Shown in pieces: positions 46,098-55,902 of a stretch of 64,000 nucleotides of DNA (position 1 is the first letter of the stretch; each line of letters starts with the position of its first letter). The notes below the pieces were generated by a model, which saw only the letters and a program-made list of their open reading frames with translations, had not been told where the DNA came from and ran no database searches. Source of the stretch: an uncultured Saprospiraceae bacterium (GTDB lineage Bacteria > Bacteroidota > Bacteroidia > Chitinophagales > Saprospiraceae); assembly GCA_937926205.1 (NCBI GenBank), contig CALEYL010000008.1, forward strand, positions 157,594-221,593. Direction: 5' to 3'. The position numbers and the translations under genes were made by a program.

Positions 46098-46757
46098 TCA
46101 AATAAACCGATTCTCCCGCGCTAATTTAATGGCATCCTCCTTGGAATGCACATCGAGTTTCAGGTAGATGTTTTTGATGTGTGTTTTTACCGTTTCCAGA
46201 TCGATGTATAGCTCCCGGGCAATTTTGTTCCGGCTTTTTCCTTCGGCAATCATTTCCAGAATCTGGGTTTCGCGTTTGGTGAGCGGCGAATGCGGGTTTT
46301 TGCGAAAAGACTGGATCACGATTCGGGCAACGTTGGCACTCATCGGACCACCGCCCTGCAATACCTCTTCGATGGCCTCCACGATCTTAGCCGGCGGGGT
46401 GTTTTTTGTGAGATAACCCGCAGCGCCATTGCTCAAAGCGCGAAAAATAAGGTCTTCGTCTTCATAGACTGTGAGAATAAGGATGGAAGCTCCCGGGATC
46501 AGGTTTTTGATGCGGGGAATGGCTTCCACACCGTTGATGCCCGGCAGTTCAATATCCAGCAAAATGATGTTGGGAGCGTCGGATTCCAGCTTTTTTATGG
46601 CATCTTCATAGGAAGGATAAGCATTGACGACTTCATAGCCTTCCGTATTTCCGATCAGGTATTGGTATCCGTTGCGGATGGTTTCGTCGTCTTCAATAAT
46701 GACGACCCGAACGCTTTGAAAGCGCCCCAAATTTGGGTGATGATAATCTGAATTCAT
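46098..46757 (-). CDS. LuxR/NarL-family response regulator
   Basis: A 219-residue two-component response regulator. Numbered from the ATG at 46757, the receiver has the acidic pair in IIEDDE (20-25), the phosphoacceptor Asp68 in NIILLDIELPG and the switch lysine in AGYLTKNTPP. The C-terminal LuxR-type helix-turn-helix is LTKRETQILEMIAEGKSRNK followed by IARELYIDLETVKTHIKNIY (about 150-200). The start at 46757 is preferred because the eight codons above it are not family-like. It is transcribed 55 nt after the sensor kinase gene (46813-49866), so they form a cognate pair. Confidence 0.95.
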   Translation of the reverse strand: MNSDYHHPNLGRFQSVRVVIIEDDETIRNGYQYLIGNTEGYEVVNAYPSYEDAIKKLESDAPNIILLDIELPGINGVEAIPRIKNLIPGASILILTVYEDEDLIFRALSNGAAGYLTKNTPPAKIVEAIEEVLQGGGPMSANVARIVIQSFRKNPHSPLTKRETQILEMIAEGKSRNKIARELYIDLETVKTHIKNIYLKLDVHSKEDAIKLARENRFI

Positions 46758-46812
46758 GGTAGCTGTGTTTACCTGCGGCAATCATCGGATGATCCTGCCG
46801 CAGTGAACTTTT

Positions 46813-49800
46813 TCAATCAAGTATCCGCGATGATTTTGCTTTCGATTGCAGGAAAGCAGCACTGTTGGCCGGCGAATCCGGAATCTGGAAACGCAAAACA
46901 ACGGTCGTTCCCGCTTCCGGGGCAGACTTCAATGCCAGTTTTGCTGAAATGCGCCTGGCACGGATTTGCATGTTCCCCAGGCCCTGGCCTTTGCGCGGCG
47001 GCGCATCCTGGTCAAAGCCCGCGCCGTTGTCTTCCAGGAAAATTGTCATTTGGTTACCTGCCAGTTCGATGGTCATGGAAACCAGCGGGGCATGTGCATG
47101 CTTCAAAGCATTGTGCAGCGCCTCTTTAAAAATCATCATCAGGTTGCGGCTGTAATCCATCGGCAGGCGGTATCGGTTAAGGGCTTCTTCTTCCAGGCCC
47201 TGAACCGAAAATTCCGTTTCTGTTTCCTCAAACAGCTCCGTGCCGAAATCACTCAGTCGTTTTAATATTTCGTAAAGGTTATCACTTTCAGGATGCAGCG
47301 ACCACAAAATGTCTTTGGTGCCGCTGTACAAGGCCGCAGCATTTTCACGCATCTGGCCAATGATCTTTCCAATTTCGGGCGCCGTACCATTGAGTTTGGC
47401 CTGCAACACTTCTGTCAGTACCGAAATGCGCGTTAGCTTATTCCCAAGTTCATCGTGAAAGTCTTCCGCTACCCGACGGCGTACTTTGTCCTGTTCGTCT
47501 TTCCGCAAACGTTCCAATTCCAGTTCGTGACGGGCCTTCCAACGTGCTCGAACGTATTGAATCACGGCTCCTGTGCCGATAAGAATGCCCACCACCAGCA
47601 ACTGAAACCAGGGCATTTCGTAGAAAGGCGGAATGATCTCAAAAACCATGGTTGCGGGCTCGGTAACAAAACCGGTATCGTCGTCGCCGGCCCAGACTTT
47701 AAACACGTATTCTCCGGGGGGTAAGTCAGGATAAACCACATACCGGCTGGCGGTTGTAGCCGACACCTGCTCGTCGAGCCCCATGAGCTGATATCGGAAT
47801 TTCACAGTTCCCTGGTCGGCAATTGGCACGCAGGTAAATTCAAATGTGAGGTGGTTTTGACGGTGTCCCAGTTTTAATCCAATCGGAATATTATACCAGG
47901 CAGTCAGGCTATCGGTCAGCAGACTGGCCGGAATCGTATCCGCAAACAATTCGACGCCTGTGAGCAAGGCTTTGAAAGGCACCGGTTTTTTGGCTTCTGA
48001 TTCGGGATTGTAGCGGCAAAGTCCTTTGGTAGTACCAAACCAGACACTGCCATTGGGTTCTACCAGTATGGCATTTTGATTGGTTTCAATGCCCAGCACG
48101 CCGTCGGTTTTCCCATAAGCCCTGACCCTGATGCCTCCACCAGTGTATTGAATGCGGTTGATGCCATTGCCGGTACCGGCCCACAGGCGCCCTTTTTGGT
48201 CAAAAGCGAGGCTGTAAATGATTTCTGAGGAGAGACCCTCTTTTCTGGAATAATACTCCAGTGAATCTTTTGAATTTCGTCCCCTGTTCCAGCAAACCAG
48301 GCCACTCCCATTGGTGCCTATCCAGATGCGCCGATCTTCCTTGTCGTAGGTGAGGCATAATATGGAGGAATTCCCAAGGACTTCCCCTTCAAAGAGGTGC
48401 CTGAGCTGCTTTCCATCCCAAAGCCACAGACCCTGATCACAGGCAATCAGCATGGAATCTTTTCCTATTTCGAGGAATCCGCTCGGCGTTGTATTCTTCA
48501 GGGCTTCACCGGGTGGCCAGCGCCTGGGCGTTCCATTTTCAGCAATGACGATGCCCTTATTGGTATTGATCCATACCCGCTGGCTTTGGTCTTCATACAA
48601 AGCAAAAACGGTCGGCCCCATCAGGCTGTCGTTTTTAGGGAAGGCCGTAAATTTCTTGCCGTCGTAACGCCACAAGCCGTCGCCATTGGTGCCGATCCAG
48701 AGTTGGTCTTCTGCATCCCGGATGATGGGTACAATGCGCCGGGAAGCAGCGCTTTCGGATGGCAGGAGGCGGGTTTTAATGCTTTTCCCGTCAAAAACCT
48801 GAAGACCGCCGCCATAAGTACCCATCCACAACAGTCCCTGCTTGTCGTGCAGCAAAGACATCACAATGGGATGTGCGAGTCCGTTTGACTCATCAAAGTG
48901 CACAAATGCGCCCCCTTTATATTTAAAAACCCCCTGGCCATCGGTAGAAAACCACAAATTGCCCTCCCGGTCTGGAAAAGCCTGGGTGGCCTGAGCATTG
49001 GAAAAACCATTGGTCGCAGAAAAGCGGTGTACTCCTTTTTCATCCAGCACATAAACGCCCTGCAATCCAACGAACCACAAATGTCCTTTGAAGTCCTCAC
49101 ACATTGAAATGGCATTCCTTGCAATGATCTGGTCGGCATTAAACGCTGTAAAGGGCCGGAAACCGTCCGTTTCCAGTCGAAAAACACCTTTATTCGTCAA
49201 CAACCAGACGCGCTGTTTGCCATCGACGTAAATCTGACGAACCCCCAGCCTTTTTGCCGGGTTGTGTTGATGCACCGCAATGCGCGTCCAGTTACCTTTG
49301 CCGGTTTGAAGCAAAACACTGTCTACACCCGCAGCCCAAAGCGAGCCTTTGTTGTCACAGAATAAGGACTGCACCTGAAATTTCCTGAAGCGATCGTGCG
49401 CGTACAGTTTCAGTTTGGCGCCGTCCATTTGGTGCACTTTCCCCTTTAATGCTGCCCAGATCACACCTTTATTGTCTTCTACCAGTGCATTAACCTGGTT
49501 TTCAGAACCCTCTCCTGTATAGGTGGTGAATTGTTTTCCGTCAAACATCGACAGACCCCGGTTGGTACCGGTCCAGATCCGGCCTTTGCGATCCGCAATG
49601 ACCAGGGTGGTGATGTTGCTGGCAAGTCCGTCTTTCTGACTGTAATTCCGAAATGAGCGCCCGTCGAAGCACGATATACCACTCAGGGTTGCAAACCACA
49701 TGCGGCCAAGTTCATCCTGGCAAATGCCGTTCACCTGCATTTGAGGCAATCCTTCTTCTACGGAAAAGTTCTGAAAATAATGCTGCTGTGCAAAAACAGG

Positions 49801-49866
49801 AAGGCACAAGAACAGCATGACACACAAAGACAGCAATAGCCGGTGTGTCCCTTTGTTCCTGCTCAT
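46813..49866 (-). CDS. Two-component sensor kinase with reg_prop beta-propellers and HisKA_3 domain
   Basis: A 1,017-residue transmembrane sensor. Starting at 49866 there is a signal or first helix (LLLSLCVMLFLCLPVFAQ), then about 13 two-component-regulator propeller repeats (about 30-670; for example DELGRMWFATLSGISCFDGR and DRKGRIWTGTNRGLSMFDGK). A Y_Y_Y domain (about 685-760), one transmembrane helix (about 765-785), a HisKA_3 dimerisation domain with phosphoacceptor His804 in AEDFHDELGNKLTRIS, and a HATPase domain with the N-box (MIFKEALHNALKHAHA) and G-boxes (DNGAGFD, GQGLGNM) follow. The periplasmic propellers probably bind a ligand, often a glycan or its products in relatives. It pairs with the NarL-type regulator downstream. 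Confidence 0.95.
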   Translation of the reverse strand: MSRNKGTHRLLLSLCVMLFLCLPVFAQQHYFQNFSVEEGLPQMQVNGICQDELGRMWFATLSGISCFDGRSFRNYSQKDGLASNITTLVIADRKGRIWTGTNRGLSMFDGKQFTTYTGEGSENQVNALVEDNKGVIWAALKGKVHQMDGAKLKLYAHDRFRKFQVQSLFCDNKGSLWAAGVDSVLLQTGKGNWTRIAVHQHNPAKRLGVRQIYVDGKQRVWLLTNKGVFRLETDGFRPFTAFNADQIIARNAISMCEDFKGHLWFVGLQGVYVLDEKGVHRFSATNGFSNAQATQAFPDREGNLWFSTDGQGVFKYKGGAFVHFDESNGLAHPIVMSLLHDKQGLLWMGTYGGGLQVFDGKSIKTRLLPSESAASRRIVPIIRDAEDQLWIGTNGDGLWRYDGKKFTAFPKNDSLMGPTVFALYEDQSQRVWINTNKGIVIAENGTPRRWPPGEALKNTTPSGFLEIGKDSMLIACDQGLWLWDGKQLRHLFEGEVLGNSSILCLTYDKEDRRIWIGTNGSGLVCWNRGRNSKDSLEYYSRKEGLSSEIIYSLAFDQKGRLWAGTGNGINRIQYTGGGIRVRAYGKTDGVLGIETNQNAILVEPNGSVWFGTTKGLCRYNPESEAKKPVPFKALLTGVELFADTIPASLLTDSLTAWYNIPIGLKLGHRQNHLTFEFTCVPIADQGTVKFRYQLMGLDEQVSATTASRYVVYPDLPPGEYVFKVWAGDDDTGFVTEPATMVFEIIPPFYEMPWFQLLVVGILIGTGAVIQYVRARWKARHELELERLRKDEQDKVRRRVAEDFHDELGNKLTRISVLTEVLQAKLNGTAPEIGKIIGQMRENAAALYSGTKDILWSLHPESDNLYEILKRLSDFGTELFEETETEFSVQGLEEEALNRYRLPMDYSRNLMMIFKEALHNALKHAHAPLVSMTIELAGNQMTIFLEDNGAGFDQDAPPRKGQGLGNMQIRARRISAKLALKSAPEAGTTVVLRFQIPDSPANSAAFLQSKAKSSRILD

Positions 49867-50019
49867 CTTGTGGCTTGCCGCCAAAAAATGGTCGCGGGTG
49901 AAAAAATAGTCGCGGTTTGTCAAAGGTGATTGCTTGTTTCTGTGCAATTTACAAAAAGTCTTGCAAAAATGCCGCTTTCCCGCGCCTGCTGCAATCACGC
50001 TGATGGGGGGAGATTCAGG

Positions 50020-50595
50020 CTATTTCAGCTTTTCCAGCACCTCCACATCAAAAATCAGCACTTCATTGGGCGGCACAATGAATTTATCGCCGTCCTTCAG
50101 GCCCTCGGTTCCATAGCCAAGGGCTGAGGGAATCAACAAGCGGATTTTGCCGCCGGGACGTGTCAATTGGAGGCCTTCGTTCCAGCCCGGAATCATTTTC
50201 CCGATATAGAAATCAATGGGTTTGTTCCGGCTGATGGAACTGTCGAAAGCGGTGCCGTTTTGAAAAGCCCCCTGATAATGAGCCAGTACATGGTCGCCCC
50301 ATTTCAACAGGTCCCCCTCCCCTTCTGCCAAAACCTGGTAGTACAAACCGGATGGCGTTGACTGAATGTCCAGAAAATTTTCCATTGCATAATTGATGAT
50401 GACATTGCGGTCAACTTTAGCCTGGGTTTCGGCATTGGCTTCCATTTCAGAGGCAAGCCGCATCATCAACTCGTCCTCTGATGGCGGAGGTGTCTGTGCA
50501 TCGGCGGCCTGATCCGGTTTCTGATCGGCTGGTTGCCCCGGTCCACAGGCAGAAAAAATCAGGAATAAAAAGAGGATCTTAAAGTATGATTTCAT
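50020..50595 (-). CDS. FKBP-type peptidyl-prolyl isomerase lipoprotein
   Basis: A 191-residue lipoprotein. The start at 50595 gives MKSYFKILFLFLIFSACGPG with Cys17 as the lipid anchor; 34 upstream codons are not signal-like. A helical, charged linker (about 25-75) precedes a complete FKBP fold (about 80-190): VLAHYQGAFQNGTAFDSS, PIDFYIGKMIPGWNEGLQLT, GGKIRLLIPSALGYG and VPPNEVLIFDVEVLE are the conserved strands that carry the isomerase pocket. It probably folds exported proteins at the inner face of the outer membrane. It is read away from feoA, with a palindrome (50651-50668) in the shared region. Confidence 0.92.
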   Translation of the reverse strand: MKSYFKILFLFLIFSACGPGQPADQKPDQAADAQTPPPSEDELMMRLASEMEANAETQAKVDRNVIINYAMENFLDIQSTPSGLYYQVLAEGEGDLLKWGDHVLAHYQGAFQNGTAFDSSISRNKPIDFYIGKMIPGWNEGLQLTRPGGKIRLLIPSALGYGTEGLKDGDKFIVPPNEVLIFDVEVLEKLK

Positions 50596-50650
50596 CGTCG
50601 TTGATTTTACAGCCTGAAAGCTACAGCAAATCCTGTGATCGCCCAAAACC

Positions 50651-50688
50651 ATACCTAACATTAGGTATAAATCGTCATTGTTAGGTAT
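50651..50688. promoter_or_regulatory. Palindrome and extra half-site between the FKBP and feoA genes (possible operator)
   Basis: ATACCTAACATTAGGTAT (50651-50668) has 8-bp inverted arms around CA, and a third half-site TTAGGTAT lies at 50681-50688. It sits 56 nt before the FKBP start and about 100 nt before feoA. An iron-responsive DtxR or Fur-type operator is possible because of feoAB. The half-sites resemble, but do not match, the DtxR consensus, so this is a guess. Confidence 0.35.
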
Positions 50689-50736
50689 TTTCAGCACATT
50701 GATGGCATTCTGCGTGTTGGATTAAGAAGAAACTAC

Positions 50737-50744
50737 TACTTTAG
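50737..50744 (+). promoter_or_regulatory. Possible -7 element for feoAB
   Basis: TACTTTAG followed by CACC differs from TAnnTTTG at one or two positions and sits 46 nt before the feoA start codon. A CACC stretch like this often follows such elements in Bacteroidota. No strong -33 is evident. Confidence 0.35.
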
Positions 50745-50790
50745 CACCGCGGCTTTGTTATTTAGAATAAGTTAAAATAAAACCATTTTT

Positions 50791-51030
50791 GTGACAGCAG
50801 CACTCCCAACTGATAAAAGACTCATCAGCCTGCCCCAGGGCATCAAAGGCGTGATCAAGACTTTCAGCGACGAATCCGCAGGCAGCAAGCTTGTTTCCGT
50901 TGGCATCCTGCCAGGTAGTTTGGTGGAATTGGTGCGCAGAGCGCCGCTTGGCGGTGGCTGGTACGTAAAAATAGACGGCCAGACCTTTGCGCTGCGCCTG
51001 GAAGAAGCGACCTGCATCGTTATCGAATAA
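50791..51030 (+). CDS. feoA: Ferrous iron transport accessory protein FeoA (GTG start)
   Basis: A 79-residue SH3-like protein that supports FeoB in ferrous iron uptake. It shows ISLPQGIKGVIKTFSDES, the FeoA-type SVGILPGSLVELVRRAPLGG and IDGQTFALRLEEATCIVIE. The first codon is GTG (50791); no ATG in frame is near, so GTG initiation is inferred. Its TAA overlaps the feoB ATG (TAATG), so the two are translationally coupled. The position of the start is the main uncertainty. Confidence 0.85.
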   Translation: MTAALPTDKRLISLPQGIKGVIKTFSDESAGSKLVSVGILPGSLVELVRRAPLGGGWYVKIDGQTFALRLEEATCIVIE

Positions 51031-53162
51031 TGGAGTCAACGGAAAAGCCATTGTATTTCACCTTAGCGCTGCTGGGAAACCCCAATAGCGGTAAATCTTC
51101 TTTATTCAACCTGCTCACTGGCCTTCGGCAGAAAACGGGTAATTTCCCTGGCGTTACGGTTGATAAAAAAAGCGGTACGCTTCCACTCGAAGGAGGCAGG
51201 CAGGCGCTGCTCATTGATTTCCCAGGCGCTTACAGCCTCTATCCCAATGCTCTGGACGAGCGCATTGTGGTGCAAACCTTACTCGACCTCCACAGCGAAA
51301 ATTACCCTCATGCCGCCATTTATGTGGCCGATACCACAAAATTAGAAAAACACCTGCTGCTCTTTTCGCAGCTTAAAGACCTCGGAATTCCGCTCATCCT
51401 GGCATTGAACATGGCTGATGTCGTGAGCGAAGAAGGCATCAACCTCAATATCCTGCAATTGGAGCGTCAACTTGGCGTACCGGTCGTCCTGATCAGCGGA
51501 AGAAGTGGCGAAGGACTTGATAACCTGCGTTCGAGAATATCCGATCTGCTTTCCAATCACAACAAACTTCCACAAGACAAACCGTTTTGTCCCCTGCAGG
51601 CACCGGAGCTAAAAGTGGCAAGCACTGTAAAGTCAGTGCTGCCGGAGCTTAATGATTATCAGGCTCTGCTGGTTGCTCATCACTATCAATGGCTGCCTTT
51701 TCTGACTGCAGAACAACGTCTCGCCATCGAAAAGGGCGTTGCTGAATCCGATTTTCAATCGCTGCACTGCCAGGTAGAGGAAACCATGCGACGCTACGAC
51801 CGCTTTACGCCGATTGTACGCAGCAACCTGCATGCGACCAAAGCATCGGCAAACGAGGTGACAACAAAGCTTGACAGCGTGCTGACCAACCGCTTTGTTG
51901 GTCCGGTTATTTTTCTGAGTCTGATGATGCTGGTTTTTTGGTCCATATTCAAATGGGCAGAAGCTCCGATGAACTGGATCGAATCCGGTATTGGCGCGCT
52001 GAGCGAAAGTCTGAAAGTGATTTTACCCGCCGGCTGGCTGACCGACTTACTCACCGACGGCATCCTGGCGGGGTTGGCTGGCATCGTTGTTTTTGTGCCG
52101 CAAATTGCCATCCTGTTTTTTCTGATCTCTATTCTCGAAGAAGTGGGCTACATGGCACGGGCAGCTTTTCTGTTCGACCGGCTCATGCAGTTTTTTGGCC
52201 TTAACGGGCGTAGTGTAGTGGCCCTAATCTCGGGCGGAGCCTGTGCCATTCCGGCCATTATGAGCACGCGCACCATCGGCAATTGGAAAGAACGGCTTAT
52301 CACCATCATGGTCACGCCTTTCATCAGCTGCTCGGCGCGTTTGCCGGTTTACATTGTGCTGGTCGGTTTTGTGGTAGCCACACCGCAAGCCCAGGCACTG
52401 GCGTTTATGGCACTTTACCTGCTGGGCATCATCGGGGCGCTGGTAGCTGCTTTGATTTTCAAGCTCGTGCTAAAAAGCGGCGAAAGCAGTTTTCTGATGC
52501 TGGAACTGCCTCCTTACCGGCTGCCGGTATTGCGCAATGTGGGCTTCACCGTTTGGGAAAAAGTAAAAACCTTTCTGCTGGAAGCAGGCAGGGTCATTCT
52601 CCTGCTTTCCATCGTACTCTGGGCTTTGGCCAGCTATGGTTTACCGGGTGAAATGGAAGCGGCTGAAACACGGGCACGCCAGGAAGCGGCTTCCATCGGC
52701 GCAGACCCGCTCAGCACCTCAGATCTGATTGCAGAACGTCAACTCGAAGCTTCCTTCGCCGGCCAGCTTGGCAAAGTCATAGAGCCGGCTTTCCGCCCAC
52801 TGGGGTTCGACTGGAAAATGAGTCTCGGCATCCTGTCTTCTTTTGCTGCACGCGAAGTTTTTGTAGGCACCATGTCCATCATTTACGGCCTGAAAAGCAA
52901 GGCAGAGGCAGACGCGGACGCAGAGGATTATCCTGTATTGCGCGAGCGTCTGCAGGCAGAGTCGCGAAACGGCGAAAAGGTGTATAACCGGGCCACCGCC
53001 GCTTCGCTGCTCATCTTCTACGTTTTCGCCATGATGTGCATGAGCACCATCGCCGTCGTGCGCCGTGAAACCAAGAGCTGGAAATGGCCCCTTATCCAGT
53101 TTGCTTTCATGACGGGCACGGCGTATCTGGCGAGTTTGGTTGTTTATCAGATTCTGAGATAA
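51030..53162 (+). CDS. feoB: Ferrous iron transporter FeoB
   Basis: A 710-residue inner-membrane transporter with an N-terminal GTPase. G motifs: G1 GNPNSGKSS (16-24), G2 around FPGVTVDKKSG, G3 DFPGAYSL, G4 LNMAD and G5 SGRSG. A helical spacer (GDI-like, about 180-285) precedes the membrane part, whose helices carry the Gate motifs (VFVPQIAILFFLISILEEVG, and later FISCSARLPVYIVLVGFV with a Cys in the pore-facing CSARLP). A final gate region GRVILLLSIVLWALASYG and CMSTIAVVRRETKSWKWP complete the FeoB layout. It imports Fe2+ under low-oxygen or acidic conditions. No FeoC gene is present. It is convergent with the outer-membrane receptor gene, with a 6-nt gap. Confidence 0.97.
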   Translation: MESTEKPLYFTLALLGNPNSGKSSLFNLLTGLRQKTGNFPGVTVDKKSGTLPLEGGRQALLIDFPGAYSLYPNALDERIVVQTLLDLHSENYPHAAIYVADTTKLEKHLLLFSQLKDLGIPLILALNMADVVSEEGINLNILQLERQLGVPVVLISGRSGEGLDNLRSRISDLLSNHNKLPQDKPFCPLQAPELKVASTVKSVLPELNDYQALLVAHHYQWLPFLTAEQRLAIEKGVAESDFQSLHCQVEETMRRYDRFTPIVRSNLHATKASANEVTTKLDSVLTNRFVGPVIFLSLMMLVFWSIFKWAEAPMNWIESGIGALSESLKVILPAGWLTDLLTDGILAGLAGIVVFVPQIAILFFLISILEEVGYMARAAFLFDRLMQFFGLNGRSVVALISGGACAIPAIMSTRTIGNWKERLITIMVTPFISCSARLPVYIVLVGFVVATPQAQALAFMALYLLGIIGALVAALIFKLVLKSGESSFLMLELPPYRLPVLRNVGFTVWEKVKTFLLEAGRVILLLSIVLWALASYGLPGEMEAAETRARQEAASIGADPLSTSDLIAERQLEASFAGQLGKVIEPAFRPLGFDWKMSLGILSSFAAREVFVGTMSIIYGLKSKAEADADAEDYPVLRERLQAESRNGEKVYNRATAASLLIFYVFAMMCMSTIAVVRRETKSWKWPLIQFAFMTGTAYLASLVVYQILR

Positions 53163-53168
53163 ACAATA

Positions 53169-55622
53169 TTAAAAATTATTTTCTCCTTCACTCTTCAAAT
53201 CATCATTCCTTACTCCGCGGCGGCGCTGGGCAGGCTCTTTAAAGTCAAGCTTGCCAAAACGGTAGTTGACACTGATGCCAAAAGAGCGGAAAGCGATGGT
53301 GGAAACGGAACGCTGGTAGAAACCTTCCCCCTGAAGTTCGTTGATGAACTCTTTGTTTTCATGAAAGGGTTCTACAATGCGGATGCCAAGGCTCAGTTTT
53401 TTATTGAACTCCTTCATCACACCAACATTGAATATCGAGAAGCTCGTGTTATTGCCTTGCAGCGATTGCTCGTTGGCGCGGTAAAAGCCGAAAAGTTCTA
53501 CCCTCCACCCTTTTTTGAAGGCAAAAGTCGAGTTGATGTTACCACCGTACAAAACGGCGCTGTTGCTCAGTGTCAGGCCCGGTGTGGTGCTTTCTGCGTC
53601 GTAGGTGTAGACGTTGAAATTGCCGCGCAGGGTCCAGAATTTTTTGATGGTAGCGGAAAAGAAGAAATTCAGGCCGATTGAGTTGTTTTTGCCGATATTC
53701 TGAAAAGTAGTCGTCGAAACATTGGTATTGGGATCGAGTACCGTATAGCCCTCGATGATGTCGGTGGTGGTTTTGTAATAAATGGAGCCGTTGAGCACAA
53801 CACCTTTTACAAACCCGCTGTACATGATTTCAAACTGATCGGTCAATTCAGGAGACAGATAAGGGTTTCCTCTGGAAACGCTGCGGCTGTCGTTCACGTC
53901 GGTGAATGGATTCACATAGCGCAGGCTGGGGCGCTGAATGCGGCGTGTGAAACTGGCCTTAACCGACTGGAAGTTTTTGAAAGTACGGCTAAAAATGACG
54001 CTGGGCAAAATATTGTCGTAGTCATTCGTGAAGGGATTCCCGTCTATTTCAAAATTGCCGGCGATCGTCGTATGTTCGTAGCGGGCGCCTGCCACGAGTC
54101 CGTAATTTTTTCCCAGTTTTACATTGAAGGAAGCATATCCGGCGTACACATCCTGATTGTAGTGAAATACATCTGTTTGGTTGGGGTCAAATGCATCTGC
54201 AAGGTTGTCAAAGTAGCTGAAATCGCTGTCAATTTTGCGCATAACGCCTTTCGCACCGGTCTCCAGTTTCACAGAAGGGGTAAAAGGGTGGACGTAATCG
54301 AGTTGAAGCGTCGTCTCCACGTTGTTTCCGTCATTTTCGTTCAGCACGTCTTTCAAAACCAGGAAATTGGCATCTTCCTCAAGGATGGCGTCATCCTGAT
54401 AATTTTTGTTGGCGCTCAGTTGCAAAGCCATGGAAAGCTCGCGTTCCGGCTTTTTATATGTTTTCCGGTAATCGGTTGACCAGTCGAAGCCACCCCGAAA
54501 ACTTTTCGTGTCGTTGATGCGGTTGTAGGCGGTCTGTTCAAAAGGGAAAACGCTGATGTTGTTGTCGCGGGTGTTGCCAAAGCCTCTCAGCGACACCGAA
54601 GTGGAGAGGCTGTTGTAAGCATTGATGTCGTAAGAAGCGCCAATATTGCCGTTTGGACCGTATACCGCATTGGTAGATGCACCGCGCTGTTCCAACAATA
54701 CAATGTTGTTGATGTCGTCGCGGCGAATGAATTCAAAACGGCCATCGCGGGGCCAGGAAAACCAGGCGCCCAGACCGCCATTCAGCGAAAAGCGTCCCCT
54801 GGTCAGGTTCAGGTTCAGGTTGGCATTGTTCTGGCGAGTGCCAATAGATACATTGGTAGATCCGGTAAAACCTTCAACTGACTTCTTTTTGGTGATGATG
54901 TTGATGATGCCAGCGGTGCCTTCGCCATCGTATTTGGCGGTTGGCGTGGTTATTACTTCCACATTTTTGATTTGCTCGGCCGGAATTGACTTCAGCGCGT
55001 CTGCAATATTGCTGGAAAACAACGTAGAAGGTTTGCCATTGATCAAAATCTGTATATTAGAAGAGCCGCGAAGCGTAACATTGCCATCAAGGTCTACAGA
55101 CAACAGCGGCACCCTTCGCAGCACATCGCCGGCATCGCCGCCAATGGTAATGTCTTTTTCGGCGTTGTAAACCAGTTTGTCAATTTTATTTTCTACAGCT
55201 GCAGCCTGGCCCACCACCTCTATTTCATTCAGGTTGACGCCTTCTCCCAGCAGGTACAATTGCCCAAGGTCAAGGTCTGGTTTCTCCAGCGTGGTGGTTA
55301 CCGCGTTCAAAGTTTTGGCTTCGTATCCAATAAAAGAAACCTGAAGCTTGTAAGTTCCGGTCTTGACTTCCTGAAAACGGAAAGCCCCTTTTTCATCGGT
55401 AATGACGCCGTCTAAATCTTTACCCCGTGCATCCGTGAGTACCACTGTTGCAAACTCCAGAGGGGCTTGTGTCATAGAGTCGAGCAGTATGCCGCTGATT
55501 TTTCCGACCGTAGAAGGGCCGCGTTGCATGTTTCCTGCTCCGCCCATGGGAAAAGAGCCCGGTTGAGCAAATAAAGTGGCAGCTGAAAAGGCAAAAACAA
55601 GGGTGAATAAGTGTTTTTTCAT
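53169..55622 (-). CDS. Outer-membrane beta-barrel (TonB-dependent receptor-like) protein
   Basis: An 817-residue outer-membrane protein. The start at 55622 gives the signal MKKHLFTLVFAFSAATLFAQ; 23 upstream codons are discarded. A carboxypeptidase-regulatory-like domain lies at about 40-130 (ISGILLDSMTQAPLEFATVV), a plug at about 135-250 (DVLRRVPLLSVDLDGNVTLR, ILINGKPSTLFSS, VEVITTPTAKYDGEGTAGII) and the OMP_b-brl_3-type barrel after that, ending in a basic, QRRRG-containing tail. Proteins of this kind often lack a TonB box, and the ligand is unknown. Position next to feoAB is suggestive of metal uptake, but it is convergent with feoB, so that link is weak. Confidence 0.9.
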   Translation of the reverse strand: MKKHLFTLVFAFSAATLFAQPGSFPMGGAGNMQRGPSTVGKISGILLDSMTQAPLEFATVVLTDARGKDLDGVITDEKGAFRFQEVKTGTYKLQVSFIGYEAKTLNAVTTTLEKPDLDLGQLYLLGEGVNLNEIEVVGQAAAVENKIDKLVYNAEKDITIGGDAGDVLRRVPLLSVDLDGNVTLRGSSNIQILINGKPSTLFSSNIADALKSIPAEQIKNVEVITTPTAKYDGEGTAGIINIITKKKSVEGFTGSTNVSIGTRQNNANLNLNLTRGRFSLNGGLGAWFSWPRDGRFEFIRRDDINNIVLLEQRGASTNAVYGPNGNIGASYDINAYNSLSTSVSLRGFGNTRDNNISVFPFEQTAYNRINDTKSFRGGFDWSTDYRKTYKKPERELSMALQLSANKNYQDDAILEEDANFLVLKDVLNENDGNNVETTLQLDYVHPFTPSVKLETGAKGVMRKIDSDFSYFDNLADAFDPNQTDVFHYNQDVYAGYASFNVKLGKNYGLVAGARYEHTTIAGNFEIDGNPFTNDYDNILPSVIFSRTFKNFQSVKASFTRRIQRPSLRYVNPFTDVNDSRSVSRGNPYLSPELTDQFEIMYSGFVKGVVLNGSIYYKTTTDIIEGYTVLDPNTNVSTTTFQNIGKNNSIGLNFFFSATIKKFWTLRGNFNVYTYDAESTTPGLTLSNSAVLYGGNINSTFAFKKGWRVELFGFYRANEQSLQGNNTSFSIFNVGVMKEFNKKLSLGIRIVEPFHENKEFINELQGEGFYQRSVSTIAFRSFGISVNYRFGKLDFKEPAQRRRGVRNDDLKSEGENNF

Positions 55623-55658
55623 AACCGATGCGTCAGGTTTTGGACAATAAATTAGTTG

Positions 55659-55692
55659 CAAAGACAACGTATTAATTGCGGGGGTGCACAAA
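55659..55692 (-). promoter_or_regulatory. Possible promoter for the 53169-55622 receptor gene
   Basis: On the minus strand TTTG (55689-55692), a 22-nt spacer and TGTCTTTG (55659-55666, one mismatch to TAnnTTTG) lie 37 nt before the ATG at 55622. Confidence 0.4.
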
Positions 55693-55902
55693 GGTTGAGT
55701 CGCAAAGCATATTTAACAGTTTCTTGACATTCGTTTGTCTGCAATTAGCCCCAAATGGGGTGCATTTTTCAGCCTGCTCCGGTACAATCGAACTGAAACG
55801 GGGGGCACAAAGCAGCGGGTTCAAACATGTTCAATAATATGAGGCTATTCCAGGCGGACACTAAAAAAAAAGCTAACTTTACATCCACATAATTTTTTGC
55901 TG

